Source of the DNA: Puniceicoccaceae bacterium 5H | GTDB lineage: Bacteria; Verrucomicrobiota; Verrucomicrobiia; Opitutales; Oceanipulchritudinaceae | Assembly (NCBI GenBank): GCA_009772895.1 | Contig: WOUP01000021.1 | Location: 1 to 50,454 of the forward strand | Direction: 5' to 3' | Length of the DNA stretch: 50,454 nt | Part shown: positions 18,244 to 26,410 of the stretch, one piece after another | Numbering within the stretch: the first letter of the stretch is position 1 | Layout of the letters: each line of letters begins with the position of its first letter | Notes under the pieces: generated by a model | The model's input: only the letters and a program-made list of their open reading frames with translations | The model's database searches: none | What the model was told of the DNA's origin: nothing | Made by a program: the position numbers and the translations under genes

Positions 18244-18343
18244 TGAGGCCGCATTGAGATGCCGGGCTGAAACGTCCAACGCGCGCGGAACCGATGGCAC
18301 CTCTTCAAGGACGACCGGTGGTGTCGTCCGCGTGGCGGCCTCA
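18244..18343. other. Structured intergenic element, candidate small RNA or leader
   Basis: A perfect 9-bp stem, TGAGGCCGC (18244-18252) with GCGGCCTCA (18335-18343), encloses two more stems: GAGATGCC (18256-18263) with GGCACCTC (18296-18303), 7 of 8 paired, and GGACGAC (18309-18315) with GTCGTCC (18323-18329). Together they form a three-way junction of about 100 nt. It lies upstream of htpG. No known RNA family was recognised, and the transcribed strand is unclear. Confidence 0.4.
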
Positions 18344-18453
18344 ATCACCGGCTACGCTATGACAAGCCTTCAGCTGGCGAAGTTCTCGCCCTAGGAGCGA
18401 TCAGCAGGGCCACAGCGCGCTACCCGCATCCGCAATGCCTTGCCTTGCAACAT

Positions 18454-18471
18454 AAAAGGGCTCGACCCCTT
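18454..18471 (-). terminator. Weak terminator-like hairpin after the GH63-type gene
   Basis: On the minus strand AAGGG-GTCGAG-CCCTT is followed by TTA. The stem has only 5 bp and the T tract is short. It lies 38 nt past the stop of the gene at 18509. Confidence 0.35.
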
Positions 18472-18508
18472 GTAGCGCGGGACTCAGTCATCCGGGCGAC
18501 GCTCCCGC

Positions 18509-19921
18509 TCAATCCTGGTTGCCGAGACCCAGCGCGGTCTGGAAGTCCGGGATCTCGGCGTGGGGGTCGATGCCGAGGCGCTCGTAGCTGCCACTGTGGT
18601 ATTCCTCGAGGAAGAGCGCAGCCGACCACGAGAAATTCTCAGCCCCTTGCCCCTCGCCGTTTTCGGGGTTGTAGTGCTCGCGGAAGCCACCCAGCACCGG
18701 CAACACGTAGATCGAGCGCAGCAAACGCTTCGAGAGCTCCTCGTGCTGCTCGTAGTCGATCAGGCCCCGGTAGATCAGCCAGTTGATATTGATCCAGAGC
18801 GGGCCGCGCCAGTAATTGCGGGCCTGGTAGCCGGGCTCGATGCGGCTGTAGCCTGCCGCGGCAAAACTGCGGTAGTGGCAGCTGCCCGAATAGGCCTTGC
18901 TCTCGATCTGTTCCGCGATCTGCCCCGCCTGCTCATCGGTGGGGATGCGCGCAAAGAGGGGTGTGAAACCGCCCAGCTCGTGCGTGTGGAGGCGCCGCCC
19001 CTGTTGCACGTCGTAGGGCAGAAAGGTCCGCAACTGGTCATCCCACAGCTTGCGACGCATCGCCTCGGCCGTCTTGTCCGCCCGCCCCTGATGGCCGTCG
19101 ACGTCTTCCCCGATCATGCGGGCAATCTCGGCCAGATCCAACTCTGCCTGCACGAGCACCGTGTTGGACAACAAGTCTTGCACCAGAAAGGGGCACACGC
19201 GCTGCAACGAACGCTCGCGGTAGCCCTCGCGCTTGGCCTGTTCCGCGAGGAACATGTAAGCGTCGTATTCCGCATCGCTCGGTCGGCCCGCGCTCTTCCA
19301 GTCCGTGCAATCGGCGCGCTGGTATTGCGGCACGTCGATCGGCTTGAGATCGAAGCGCGACAGCAGCTGATCCCACACCGGGGAGTTGTCGCGCCCGCTC
19401 TCCCACGGGTGGCGGATGTAGATCAGCCCTTCGCCGATGGGGTCGCGCTCGCGGTAGAGGTAATCATGCCAGGCCCGCAGCTTGGGGTACATCTCGCGCA
19501 GGAAGTCGTCGCGCGCCGTCTCGTCGTCCCAATGCCGGGCCACATGCAGGGCCGCGCAGGCGTGGATGGGAGGCTGGATCAGCCCGCTCGTTTCCACGTC
19601 GTCCGGCGCATCGTCACTGCGAAACGCCGACTGCCAGAATTCCGGGCCTGGCGTGTAATCGGTGTTGTTCTTGGCAAAAACGATGTGCGGGCACATGCCG
19701 TTGGCCCACTGACCGCGAAAGTAGTTGCGCAACTCCTCGGCTCCACGCTCCGGCGCGGTACGGGCTCGGCCAATGGCGATAAACGCGCTGTCCCACGACC
19801 ACGCATGTGGGTAGAGCCCTTGGGCCGGTAGCGTGTGCGTGCCCTGCCAGTTATCGTCCAAGATGCGTTGCGCGCCCTCCGCCGCTTCCGCCAAAGAGTG
19901 GTATTCCAGTTCCAAAGGCAT
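18509..19921 (-). CDS. MGH1/GH63-like glycoside hydrolase, probably mannosylglycerate- or glucosylglycerate-type hydrolase
   Basis: The 470-aa protein starts at the ATG at 19921 (MPLELEYHSLAEAAEGA); the frame runs to 20029, but those 36 residues are low-complexity and out of family. Motifs in order are YPHAWSWDSAFIAIG (38-52), HPWESGRDNSPVWD (171-184) with D178 as the likely general acid, YWRGPLWININWLIYRGL, and FREHYNPENGEG followed by FSWSAALF, which carries the likely catalytic Glu. This set is typical of bacterial mannosylglycerate hydrolases in GH63, which recycle compatible solutes. No signal peptide is seen. It is followed by htpG and a second, variant GH-G gene, suggesting a stress-related locus. 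The exact substrate is inferred. Confidence 0.82.
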   Translation of the reverse strand: MPLELEYHSLAEAAEGAQRILDDNWQGTHTLPAQGLYPHAWSWDSAFIAIGRARTAPERGAEELRNYFRGQWANGMCPHIVFAKNNTDYTPGPEFWQSAFRSDDAPDDVETSGLIQPPIHACAALHVARHWDDETARDDFLREMYPKLRAWHDYLYRERDPIGEGLIYIRHPWESGRDNSPVWDQLLSRFDLKPIDVPQYQRADCTDWKSAGRPSDAEYDAYMFLAEQAKREGYRERSLQRVCPFLVQDLLSNTVLVQAELDLAEIARMIGEDVDGHQGRADKTAEAMRRKLWDDQLRTFLPYDVQQGRRLHTHELGGFTPLFARIPTDEQAGQIAEQIESKAYSGSCHYRSFAAAGYSRIEPGYQARNYWRGPLWININWLIYRGLIDYEQHEELSKRLLRSIYVLPVLGGFREHYNPENGEGQGAENFSWSAALFLEEYHSGSYERLGIDPHAEIPDFQTALGLGNQD

Positions 19922-20329
19922 AAGTCGTTGCCTGAGGATACGGTAAGGAAGACGAGGGGTCAAATGAGCGGAGCTACCGGAGGCGATGGGCGCAGCAGCC
20001 GATCGAGAACAGCGAGGACAACCCGCCAAAAAAATTACGGCGGCCGTCAGAGACGCGTCTTACCCGACGCCTTTTCGATGGCGAAGCCGTCTTGCGGAGC
20101 GTCTACCTCCACTCCCAACGGAGATGCCCTCACAAATCCTAATAATTAACAACATGTAGTTAACTTCAGATACGCATAATCCTTCACCGGCGTTCTACTG
20201 TTTGAACCTGGCGCCATTTGAGCGAGTTTTATTGCGAAAGCATGCTGAAGTCGCTCGCAAGACCCGGGACAGTAAAACGTACCCCTCCCCTAAACCCCGG
20301 ATCAAGCGGCTAAACTCCAAATATATAGC
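19922..20329. promoter_or_regulatory. Divergent intergenic region with an 18-bp operator-like palindrome
   Basis: These 408 nt separate the divergent GH63-type and GH11 genes and hold no supported gene. At 20146-20163 lies TTAACAACATGTAGTTAA, a palindrome with a single mismatched base pair, of the size bound by LacI- or TetR-type regulators. A TATATA sequence sits only a few nt before the GH11 ATG and could be a -10 box for a leaderless transcript. The rest is unremarkable. Confidence 0.4.
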
Positions 20330-21025
20330 ATGAAGGATTACACTACGATCACCTCCGCGCTGCGGCGCATCCTACCCGAGGGACTACTCCTCGCCGGCAT
20401 TGTCGGCCTCTCTGCCACCGCGCTGCAGGCGCAAACCACCATCACCAGCAACCAGACCGGCACGCACAACGGCTACTTCTATACCTATTGGAAGGATACC
20501 GGCTCCGCCACGATGACCCTTGGGTCGGGTGGCAACTACAGCGTGTCCTGGAACCTCGGCACCGGCAACTTCGTCGGTGGCAAGGGCTGGAACACGGGCT
20601 CCTCCTATCGCACGATCGGCTACAACGCCGGCGCCTGGCAGCCCAACGGCAACGCCTACCTCACCCTCTACGGCTGGACGACCAATCCCCTGGTCGAATA
20701 CTACGTCGTGGACAGCTGGGGCAGCTGGCAACCGCCGGGTGGCACCGCGCAGGGCACCGTCTACACCGACGGGGGCGCCTACAACCTGTATCGCACCCAG
20801 CGCGTGAACAAGCCATCCATCGTCGGTACCGCCACGTTTTACCAGTATTGGAGCGTGCGCACGTCGAAGCGGCCCACCGGCAACAACGTGGCCATCACGT
20901 TCAACAACCACGTGAACGCCTGGGCCAACAACGGTTGGAACCTCGGTAGCCACAGCTATCAGGTGATGGCCACGGAAGGCTTCCAAAGCAGCGGCTACTC
21001 CAACCTCACGGTCTGGGAACAGTAG
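20330..21025 (+). CDS. Secreted GH11 endo-1,4-beta-xylanase
   Basis: The 231-aa precursor has a signal peptide (cleavage likely after ALQA, residue 34) and a single GH11 jelly-roll domain. The two catalytic glutamates are clear: nucleophile E123 in [15 protein letters not shown] and acid/base E216 in [11 protein letters not shown]. The thumb motif [17 protein letters not shown] is also present. It should cleave xylan backbones outside the cytoplasm. There is no carbohydrate-binding module, so it is a minimal enzyme of standard domain length (about 195 aa). A strong terminator follows, so it is monocistronic. A palindrome about 170 nt upstream may be its operator. GH11 is not common in this phylum as far as I know, so acquisition by transfer is possible. 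Confidence 0.96.
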   Translation: MKDYTTITSALRRILPEGLLLAGIVGLSATALQAQTTITSNQTGTHNGYFYTYWKDTGSATMTLGSGGNYSVSWNLGTGNFVGGKGWNTGSSYRTIGYNAGAWQPNGNAYLTLYGWTTNPLVEYYVVDSWGSWQPPGGTAQGTVYTDGGAYNLYRTQRVNKPSIVGTATFYQYWSVRTSKRPTGNNVAITFNNHVNAWANNGWNLGSHSYQVMATEGFQSSGYSNLTVWEQ

Positions 21026-21088
21026 CCCCGACCGCCGAAGCGCCCCACAACTCGTAGTGCCGTAGATACCCGTAATCGCGGCATTTCC

Positions 21089-21146
21089 GCGGGCCTGCAC
21101 CATCCTGTTTTGTCTCCCCTTGGGGTTGGTGCCGGCCCGCTCTTTT
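21089..21146 (+). terminator. Strong Rho-independent terminator after the xylanase gene
   Basis: GCGGGCC-TGCACCA (21089-21102) pairs with TGGTGC-CGGCCCGC (21127-21140), and the hairpin is followed by TCTTTTT. Confidence 0.85.
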
Positions 21147-21223
21147 TACGCCTTGTGCGGAAATCCACCGAGGCGAATTACTCCACTTTATCCTCATCTT
21201 TTCACTAGCTTCACCTACATCCT

Positions 21224-22081
21224 ATGAGAAGCCTTTACCTGCTCATCCTCCCCTTTATGATGACTTGTGCCTGCACCTATGGCCAAGACACGCACGATGC
21301 ACCCATCGAACCGACCAAGGATCTGGTCTGGATCGCGGCAGATAACCCCGATCACCACCCACAGAAGCACGAAGAGAAAGATATAGACATAGAGGGTTTC
21401 TACATCGGCAAATACGAGGTCACCCAAAAGAGTTTTGCGGACATCATGGGCCACAACCCATCCGCCTTCAAAGGCGAAGACCGGCCGGTCGAGAGCGTCA
21501 CGTGGTATGACGCCATCGAATACTGCAACCGCCGCAGCGAGGCCGAGGGATTAGAGCCCTACTACACCATCGAGCGCGGCGAAAACGACGCGGAACAGCA
21601 GGACTGGAAGGTAACGCCCCACCCTGAGGCCAACGGTTACCGCCTGCCCACTCAGGCCGAATGGGAATTCGCGGCCCGCGGCGGCCCCCAGAGCGAGGGC
21701 TACACCTACAGCGGCAGCGACGACGTCGACGACGTGGCCTGGTATTGGCAAAACTCTGGCGACGATCCCCTCGGCGGAGCCTGGAACTGGCCCGCGATCG
21801 AACGGAACCACGGCCGCACCCACCCTGTCGGCGCCAAGGAGCCCAACGAGCTCGGCCTCTACGACATGTCCGGCAACGTGCGCGAATGGTGCTGGGACGC
21901 CTACGAGGCCTCCGAAGGTCAGGCCACCAGCCCGTTCGGCCACCAACCCGGTGCCATCCGCGTGTGGAAAGGCGGCGGCTGGATCGGCGGCGACTTCTGC
22001 TGCGAACCCGCCTACACCGCCGGCTTCGAAGCCAACAACGCCTCCAACGATCAAGGCTTCCGCGTCGTCAGAGGCCGGTAG
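21224..22081 (+). CDS. SUMF1/formylglycine-generating-enzyme-fold protein, exported
   Basis: The 285-aa protein has an N-terminal signal (LYLLILPFMMTCACTYG) and one SUMF1 domain. Visible signatures are FYIGKYEVTQKSFADIMGHNPS, PVESVTWYDAIEYCNRRS, YRLPTQAEWEFAARGG, GLYDMSGNVREWCWD and the terminal GFRVVRGR. True formylglycine-generating enzymes use a Cys pair near the end; here the region reads GGWIGGDFCCEPAYTAG, so catalytic function is doubtful. Many bacterial SUMF1-fold proteins are not sulfatase-activating enzymes, and no sulfatase gene lies in the window. It stands alone after the xylanase gene. Function is unknown beyond the fold. Confidence 0.85.
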   Translation: MRSLYLLILPFMMTCACTYGQDTHDAPIEPTKDLVWIAADNPDHHPQKHEEKDIDIEGFYIGKYEVTQKSFADIMGHNPSAFKGEDRPVESVTWYDAIEYCNRRSEAEGLEPYYTIERGENDAEQQDWKVTPHPEANGYRLPTQAEWEFAARGGPQSEGYTYSGSDDVDDVAWYWQNSGDDPLGGAWNWPAIERNHGRTHPVGAKEPNELGLYDMSGNVREWCWDAYEASEGQATSPFGHQPGAIRVWKGGGWIGGDFCCEPAYTAGFEANNASNDQGFRVVRGR

Positions 22082-22100
22082 TGGGGGCGTTGACGTCTCG

Positions 22101-22391
22101 ATGAATTTACGTCGCGCTACTGGTATGGACACCCGTACCGAACCGCTCTGCCGCCAGGCTCTGGCTTTGCCCAAAGAGGACCGGGCTTATCTGATTGAGC
22201 AACTCTTGGCGAGCGTTGAGCAGGGAAAGGAGCTCAGTCCTGCCTGGCAGGCCGAGATCGACCGCCGCTTGCACGACCTAGAAAGTGGTAAGGCCCAGCC
22301 CTTTCCGGCGGAAGAATTCCATGCCCGATTGCGTGAGAAACTCCAGAACTTAGCCTCCCACGATAATTATCCTTGGCACTCCGCGATCTAG
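22101..22391 (+). CDS. Orphan antitoxin of the addiction-module-component family (PF09720-like)
   Basis: The short protein (96 aa from ATG 22101, or 88 aa from ATG 22125) has the full pattern of this family: CRQALALPKEDRAYLIEQLLASVEQ, then SPAWQAEIDRRLHDLESGKAQPFPAEEFHARLREKL. Such antitoxins normally precede a RelE/ParE-like toxin. No such toxin follows; the next gene, 16 nt on, encodes a BglII-like restriction enzyme. The original partner may have been lost or replaced. The upstream gene (SUMF1) ends 20 nt before. Confidence 0.75.
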   Translation: MNLRRATGMDTRTEPLCRQALALPKEDRAYLIEQLLASVEQGKELSPAWQAEIDRRLHDLESGKAQPFPAEEFHARLREKLQNLASHDNYPWHSAI

Positions 22392-22407
22392 ACACATTTT
22401 TCAAGTG

Positions 22408-22998
22408 ATGCCTCTTGATGCGCTTCCGCAGTTCATTCATCAGCATTACGAGTTGCATGAATGGCGTCACGCCTCGGCGATTCTGGAACGAGATTTTCCC
22501 GGTGAATGGGAGGACATTGTTGACGTCCTATCCCGTTTCCGTCTTTGCCAGTCCTATATCACTACACCGGGCGGTAGAAAATCGGCAGTATCCAATTGGA
22601 TCGACTCGAGTTTGTTCGACAAAGGCTGGAGAGAGACGGACTTTAAAACCGCCGTGGTAGTAGACGACAGAAAAACAGATAGTCCAACTCATTCTGTTGA
22701 TTGCTTCAAGAACAAGATCGCAGTAGAGATTGAATGGAACAATAAAGATCCATTTTATGATAGGGATTTAAACAACTTCCGACTACTTTTTGAACTAAGA
22801 GTCATTTCGGTTGGTGTGATAATCACACGCTGCGACCACCTTCAAAAAATCTTTGATAGCCTTGGAAGAGGCAAAAGCTACGGCTCTTCAACAACCCACA
22901 TGAGCAAGCTTTTACCAAAAATAGAAGGTGGAGGGGGCGGAGGCTGTCCAGTTTTAGTATTTGGAATAAAGGAGTCTCTGTATGACACAAATTGTTAA
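22408..22998 (+). CDS. Type II restriction endonuclease, BglII/BstYI-like
   Basis: The 196-aa protein (ATG 22408; a GTG sits just before it) has the central PD-(D/E)xK-type block VDCFKNKIAVEIEWNNKD with D98, E107 and E109 as likely metal ligands. The C-terminal YGSSTTHMSKLLPKI and GGGGGCPVLVFGI motifs are characteristic of BglII/BstYI-family proteins. BglII cuts AGATCT and BstYI cuts RGATCY, so a GATC-centred site is likely but not shown. It overlaps the methylase gene by 17 nt. Both genes are clearly more AT-rich than their neighbours, which suggests horizontal acquisition. Family assignment is from motif memory. Confidence 0.75.
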   Translation: MPLDALPQFIHQHYELHEWRHASAILERDFPGEWEDIVDVLSRFRLCQSYITTPGGRKSAVSNWIDSSLFDKGWRETDFKTAVVVDDRKTDSPTHSVDCFKNKIAVEIEWNNKDPFYDRDLNNFRLLFELRVISVGVIITRCDHLQKIFDSLGRGKSYGSSTTHMSKLLPKIEGGGGGGCPVLVFGIKESLYDTNC

Positions 22999-23668
22999 CA
23001 TTACTACACCTTGCCCTTCAGATGATCTGCTTATAAAGGCAAATCACAGACGGTATACTACAATTTTAGCGGATCCTCCTTGGCAGTTCCAAAACCGAAC
23101 GGGCAAAATGGCACCTGAACACAAGCGGCTCCTCCGTTACCCAACGATGGATCTGCAAGAGATTATCGAGCTACCAATACCTAAGCTAGCAGCCGCCAAG
23201 TCACACCTTTATCTTTGGGTTCCAAATGCCTTACTCCACGAAGGATTGAAAGTGATGGAGGCGTGGGGATTTACCTACAAGAGCAATCTCGTATGGTATA
23301 AGGTCAGAAAAGACGGTGGACCTGATGGACGCGGTGTAGGATTTTATTTTCGTAATGTCACGGAGTTAGTACTGTTTGGAGTTCGAGGTAAGATGCGAAC
23401 ACTGCCTCCTGGGCGAAGCCAAGTAAATATCTTAAGCACGCGAAAGCGAGAGCACTCTAGAAAGCCTGACGAACTCTATGAACTTATTGAATCGTGCTCT
23501 CCTGGTCCATATTTGGAGTTGTTTGCACGCTTCTCACGCCCCGGTTGGGATCAATGGGGCAACGAAGACGTGGAGAAAAATTCTTTTAACGGTGTAGCTC
23601 AAAGAAATGCTCATAAAAACCCTGAGACCAAACCATATAATCTGCCTCTAAGCTATAAATGGGGCTGA
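22982..23668 (+). CDS. MT-A70 family DNA N6-adenine methyltransferase
   Basis: The 228-aa protein has catalytic motif IV D31-P-P-W34 within YTTILADPPWQFQNRTG. It also has the MT-A70 layout HLYLWVPNALLHEGLKVMEAWGF, NLVWYK and KPDELYELIESCSPGPYLELFARFSRPGW, which holds the S-adenosylmethionine-binding part. It should methylate adenine N6 in the recognition site of the adjacent endonuclease and protect the host. It starts inside the end of the endonuclease gene (17-nt overlap), so the two are translationally coupled with the nuclease first, which is unusual for toxicity control. The gene is AT-rich. It converges on the pilus operon with a 9-nt gap. Confidence 0.88.
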   Translation: MTQIVNITTPCPSDDLLIKANHRRYTTILADPPWQFQNRTGKMAPEHKRLLRYPTMDLQEIIELPIPKLAAAKSHLYLWVPNALLHEGLKVMEAWGFTYKSNLVWYKVRKDGGPDGRGVGFYFRNVTELVLFGVRGKMRTLPPGRSQVNILSTRKREHSRKPDELYELIESCSPGPYLELFARFSRPGWDQWGNEDVEKNSFNGVAQRNAHKNPETKPYNLPLSYKWG

Positions 23669-23677
23669 CCCCCTTTC

Positions 23678-25681
23678 TCACTCTCCGCCGCCCGGGTCAA
23701 CGAGGCGGGCGCTGACGAAGATGAGCAAATTACGCTTCTGTGTCGACTCTCCTTCGGAACGAAAGAGGCGGCCGACGAGGGGGATGTCGCCGAGCAGGGG
23801 CACCTTGTCTTCGATCTTGACGGCCTGCTCGCGCGTCAGGCCGCCCATGACGACGGTGGCGCCGTCCCAGATGGTGACCTCGGTCTTGACCTTGCGCACG
23901 CTGAAAATCGGTTGGTAAAAGCCGCTGGGCACGGTGACCGTGTTGCCGCTGGAGAGCGCGACGCTGGTGCCCCCGTATTCGACAAAGCCTTCGAATTCGG
24001 TCACTTGCGGCTCGAGCAGCAGGCTGATGCTGTCGTCCTCTTCCACCGTGGGCGTGACCGCCATTTCGACGCCGACGTTGCGGGTCGTGAAGTCGCGCGG
24101 GGTGCCGGTGGTGATGGCCACGCCCGCGCTGCCCGCATCGGAATCGCCCCGCCCCACCTGTGCATCGAGGTCGCCAAAGTTCTGCGGGTAACGCAGCTCC
24201 TGGGCCACGACGATCTCCGCCGTTTTGCCGGAAAGCACGGTCACCTTGGGCGCGCTCAGCAAGTCGTTACCCGTCTGGCGCTCAAGCGCACGGATCAGCA
24301 GCTGCACCTGCGCCCCGCCGAGCACGCCCGAGACATCCGCCAGCGGCTGACTGACCTCCGAGCCCAGATCGATCTCGCGGGCCAGTTGCGGCGCATCTTG
24401 CGGCACCGAGAGTTCACCCGTCGCCCCGGCCGATGGGCCCGTGATACGCAGCGCGTTGCCGGCCGAAGAGGGGCTGAGGGACTGCGACAGCCGCCGGTTG
24501 GCCGACTGGTAGGTGTCGGCGCCGCTGTTGACCTGCCAGTTAAAGCCCAACTCGTCCATCTGCCCCTGCTGCACCTCGATGAAGCGCGCCTCGATTTCGA
24601 CCTGCTTCACCTCGCGGTAACGGCGCAGGAGATTGCGCACACGCTCGAGGTTGCGCGGCGTCTGCGTGACGATCATCTGCCCGTCGGCCAGCGCGAGGTT
24701 CGCTCCATCGACGCCTTCGAAGGGCACGCCCGCCCGCTGGAGAAACGCCTGCAGCGCCGCCTCCTGTTCGCGTAACCGGCGCGAGGGCGCGCTCGCATCG
24801 CCCGTCGGCGCCGGGGCAAAGGGGTCGATCGGCTCACCCGCCAGCTCGCTTTCCGGCACGCCGATCAGGCGGATCAGCGTCGACCGGTTGAGGGGGAAGA
24901 ATGCGGTCTCGAGGTTTGTGCCCGGCCCCACGCGCGGCCGCACCACCACCGCATCGGGCTGCACGTCGTATTCGTAGCCCACGCTGCCCGCCGCGAGGTC
25001 CAGCACCCGGGCCAGTGACAGCCCGCGCAGGGTGATCGTCACCTCCGGATCGTCGCCCCCGGGGTCCATCAACACGAGGTTCACCCCGCCCGCCGGGTCA
25101 AAGTCCTCGCTCATGGTCGAGAGCGTATCCAGCACGCGACTCAGCGGCATGGCGGTAAAGTTGACCCGCGGCAGGGTGATCGTGTCCAACCGCTCGCGCA
25201 GGGCTTTGGTCTCGGGCGTAGGGCGCGGCTCTGCCAGGCGCTGCTCGCTTTGGGGCCACTGCCAGGAGTCCTCCACCCGGTCCAGCAAACGCGCCCGCGT
25301 CGACCAACGCGCGCCATCCGCCGCCGGCACCACCTCGACCGGCGGCTCCGGTTCGGGCGCGGGGGTGGCGACCGGCATGGGCGAAGACCGGGGCGTCGAA
25401 CGCACCTCGGGCCCCGAAGGCTCCAGCTGCCGGCTCTCCAGCTCCACGAGGTTGAGCAGGTCTGCCTGCTTGCCCGCCTCGACATCCGCCAGCATTGTCT
25501 GGACGCGCGGGTCGTCGGGGGCCAGCTCCTGCAATTTAGTCAGGTGCAGCTCGGCGGCCTCCCAATCCCCTTCGTGTTGGGCCTGAAGCGCCAAGGCCAT
25601 GCGGTCGACGGGCGTCACCGTCGTCTCCGCCCGCAACATGAGAGTCGATAAAAGAAGGGTCGTCAGCAGCAAATAACGCAT
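23678..25681 (-). CDS. Outer-membrane secretin (PilQ/GspD-like; Amuc_1098-like)
   Basis: The 667-aa protein has a signal peptide (MRYLLLTTLLLSTLMLRA), a TPR-like N-terminal helix pair, a proline-rich linker (about 85-120) and a secretin N-domain with an STN-like fold (LPRVNFTAMPLSRVLDTLS). The N1-type segment follows (NLALADGQMIVTQTPRNLERVRNLLRRY). The C-terminal secretin domain has VEIEARFIEVQQGQMDELGFNW, LLSAPKVTVLSG and the hallmark VPLLGDIPLVGRLF. It forms the outer-membrane pore of a type IV pilus or type II-like system. It is the last of five coupled genes, starting 15 nt after the previous stop. The gene order matches Akkermansia Amuc_1102 to Amuc_1098. Confidence 0.92.
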   Translation of the reverse strand: MRYLLLTTLLLSTLMLRAETTVTPVDRMALALQAQHEGDWEAAELHLTKLQELAPDDPRVQTMLADVEAGKQADLLNLVELESRQLEPSGPEVRSTPRSSPMPVATPAPEPEPPVEVVPAADGARWSTRARLLDRVEDSWQWPQSEQRLAEPRPTPETKALRERLDTITLPRVNFTAMPLSRVLDTLSTMSEDFDPAGGVNLVLMDPGGDDPEVTITLRGLSLARVLDLAAGSVGYEYDVQPDAVVVRPRVGPGTNLETAFFPLNRSTLIRLIGVPESELAGEPIDPFAPAPTGDASAPSRRLREQEAALQAFLQRAGVPFEGVDGANLALADGQMIVTQTPRNLERVRNLLRRYREVKQVEIEARFIEVQQGQMDELGFNWQVNSGADTYQSANRRLSQSLSPSSAGNALRITGPSAGATGELSVPQDAPQLAREIDLGSEVSQPLADVSGVLGGAQVQLLIRALERQTGNDLLSAPKVTVLSGKTAEIVVAQELRYPQNFGDLDAQVGRGDSDAGSAGVAITTGTPRDFTTRNVGVEMAVTPTVEEDDSISLLLEPQVTEFEGFVEYGGTSVALSSGNTVTVPSGFYQPIFSVRKVKTEVTIWDGATVVMGGLTREQAVKIEDKVPLLGDIPLVGRLFRSEGESTQKRNLLIFVSARLVDPGGGE

Positions 25682-25696
25682 CGAAAAACAAAAAGG

Positions 25697-26410
25697 TCAG
25701 CGGTCGGCTCCGGCAGCCGGAGGAGCGAGGGAAAGGGTTTGGGTGGCCGTCTGGCCGTCGTGGTTCCAGCGCAGCGTGGCGTCCGTCTCGGTGGCCGCGT
25801 CCAGCGCGACCTCCCAGTCGCCCACGGACGCAAGTTCCCCCGGCGTCAACGTCAGCGGGCCGTGCGGCGTCTGCAGGGTCACGCGGCGGCGAGAGGTCCT
25901 CACGGAGCGCCCTTGCGGCAAGGTATAGGCCTGCTCGCTGCGCCGGTCGTAAATCACCAGGCCTTGCGGCCCCACCCCGCGCAGCTCGATCTGCCAGTCC
26001 GCGACATTTTCCTCTGGCGCCAGCACGCGCACCGCCTGCGTCTCGGCGTTGAACACCACCACGGCGGCGTCCCCGTCCGCCCGCGTCACGGCAGCCTCCC
26101 AACGCAGGCGAAAGGCCGGGGCCTCGATCGCCAGCAGTTGCACCTCCGGCCAGGCCAACGTCGCCGCCGGAGGGTGCACTTCCGCGAGATGTCCGTCCGC
26201 CCAAACCAGTTCCGGCGCGTCAAAGAGGCGAAAAGCGCCAGCTTCACGCAACGCGATCCGGGGCACGATCGGCAACGGTTTCACCTCGAAATGGACCTCC
26301 ACCTCCGTCCACGGACCTCCCGCAGAGGGCGCCAGCGGACGCGCGCTCCATGCCAGCAACACCACCCCGGCGGCCACCAAGGGAATCACCTGCCACAGGC
26401 GCGGCTTCAC
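25697..26410 (-). CDS. Pilus/secretion accessory protein (PilP/GspC-position; Amuc_1099-like by order)
   Basis: The 237-aa protein starts at a GTG at 26410 that overlaps the previous stop as GTGA. It has one N-terminal transmembrane helix (LWQVIPLVAAGVVLLAW) and a soluble beta-rich remainder (VEVHFEVKPLP, AAVVVFNAETQAVRVLAPEE, GLVIYDRRSEQAYTLP). Its place between the PilO/GspM-like gene and the secretin is that of PilP or GspC, which link the inner-membrane platform to the secretin. Sequence identity to those families is too low to claim from reading, so the call rests on topology and position. Confidence 0.6.
   Translation of the reverse strand: MKPRLWQVIPLVAAGVVLLAWSARPLAPSAGGPWTEVEVHFEVKPLPIVPRIALREAGAFRLFDAPELVWADGHLAEVHPPAATLAWPEVQLLAIEAPAFRLRWEAAVTRADGDAAVVVFNAETQAVRVLAPEENVADWQIELRGVGPQGLVIYDRRSEQAYTLPQGRSVRTSRRRVTLQTPHGPLTLTPGELASVGDWEVALDAATETDATLRWNHDGQTATQTLSLAPPAAGADR

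Noticed and set aside
18244-18343. Hammerhead ribozyme or SRP RNA
   Set aside because: Neither strand has CTGATGA/GAAA hammerhead cores or the GGTCCGGAAGGAAGCA-type SRP apical motif.
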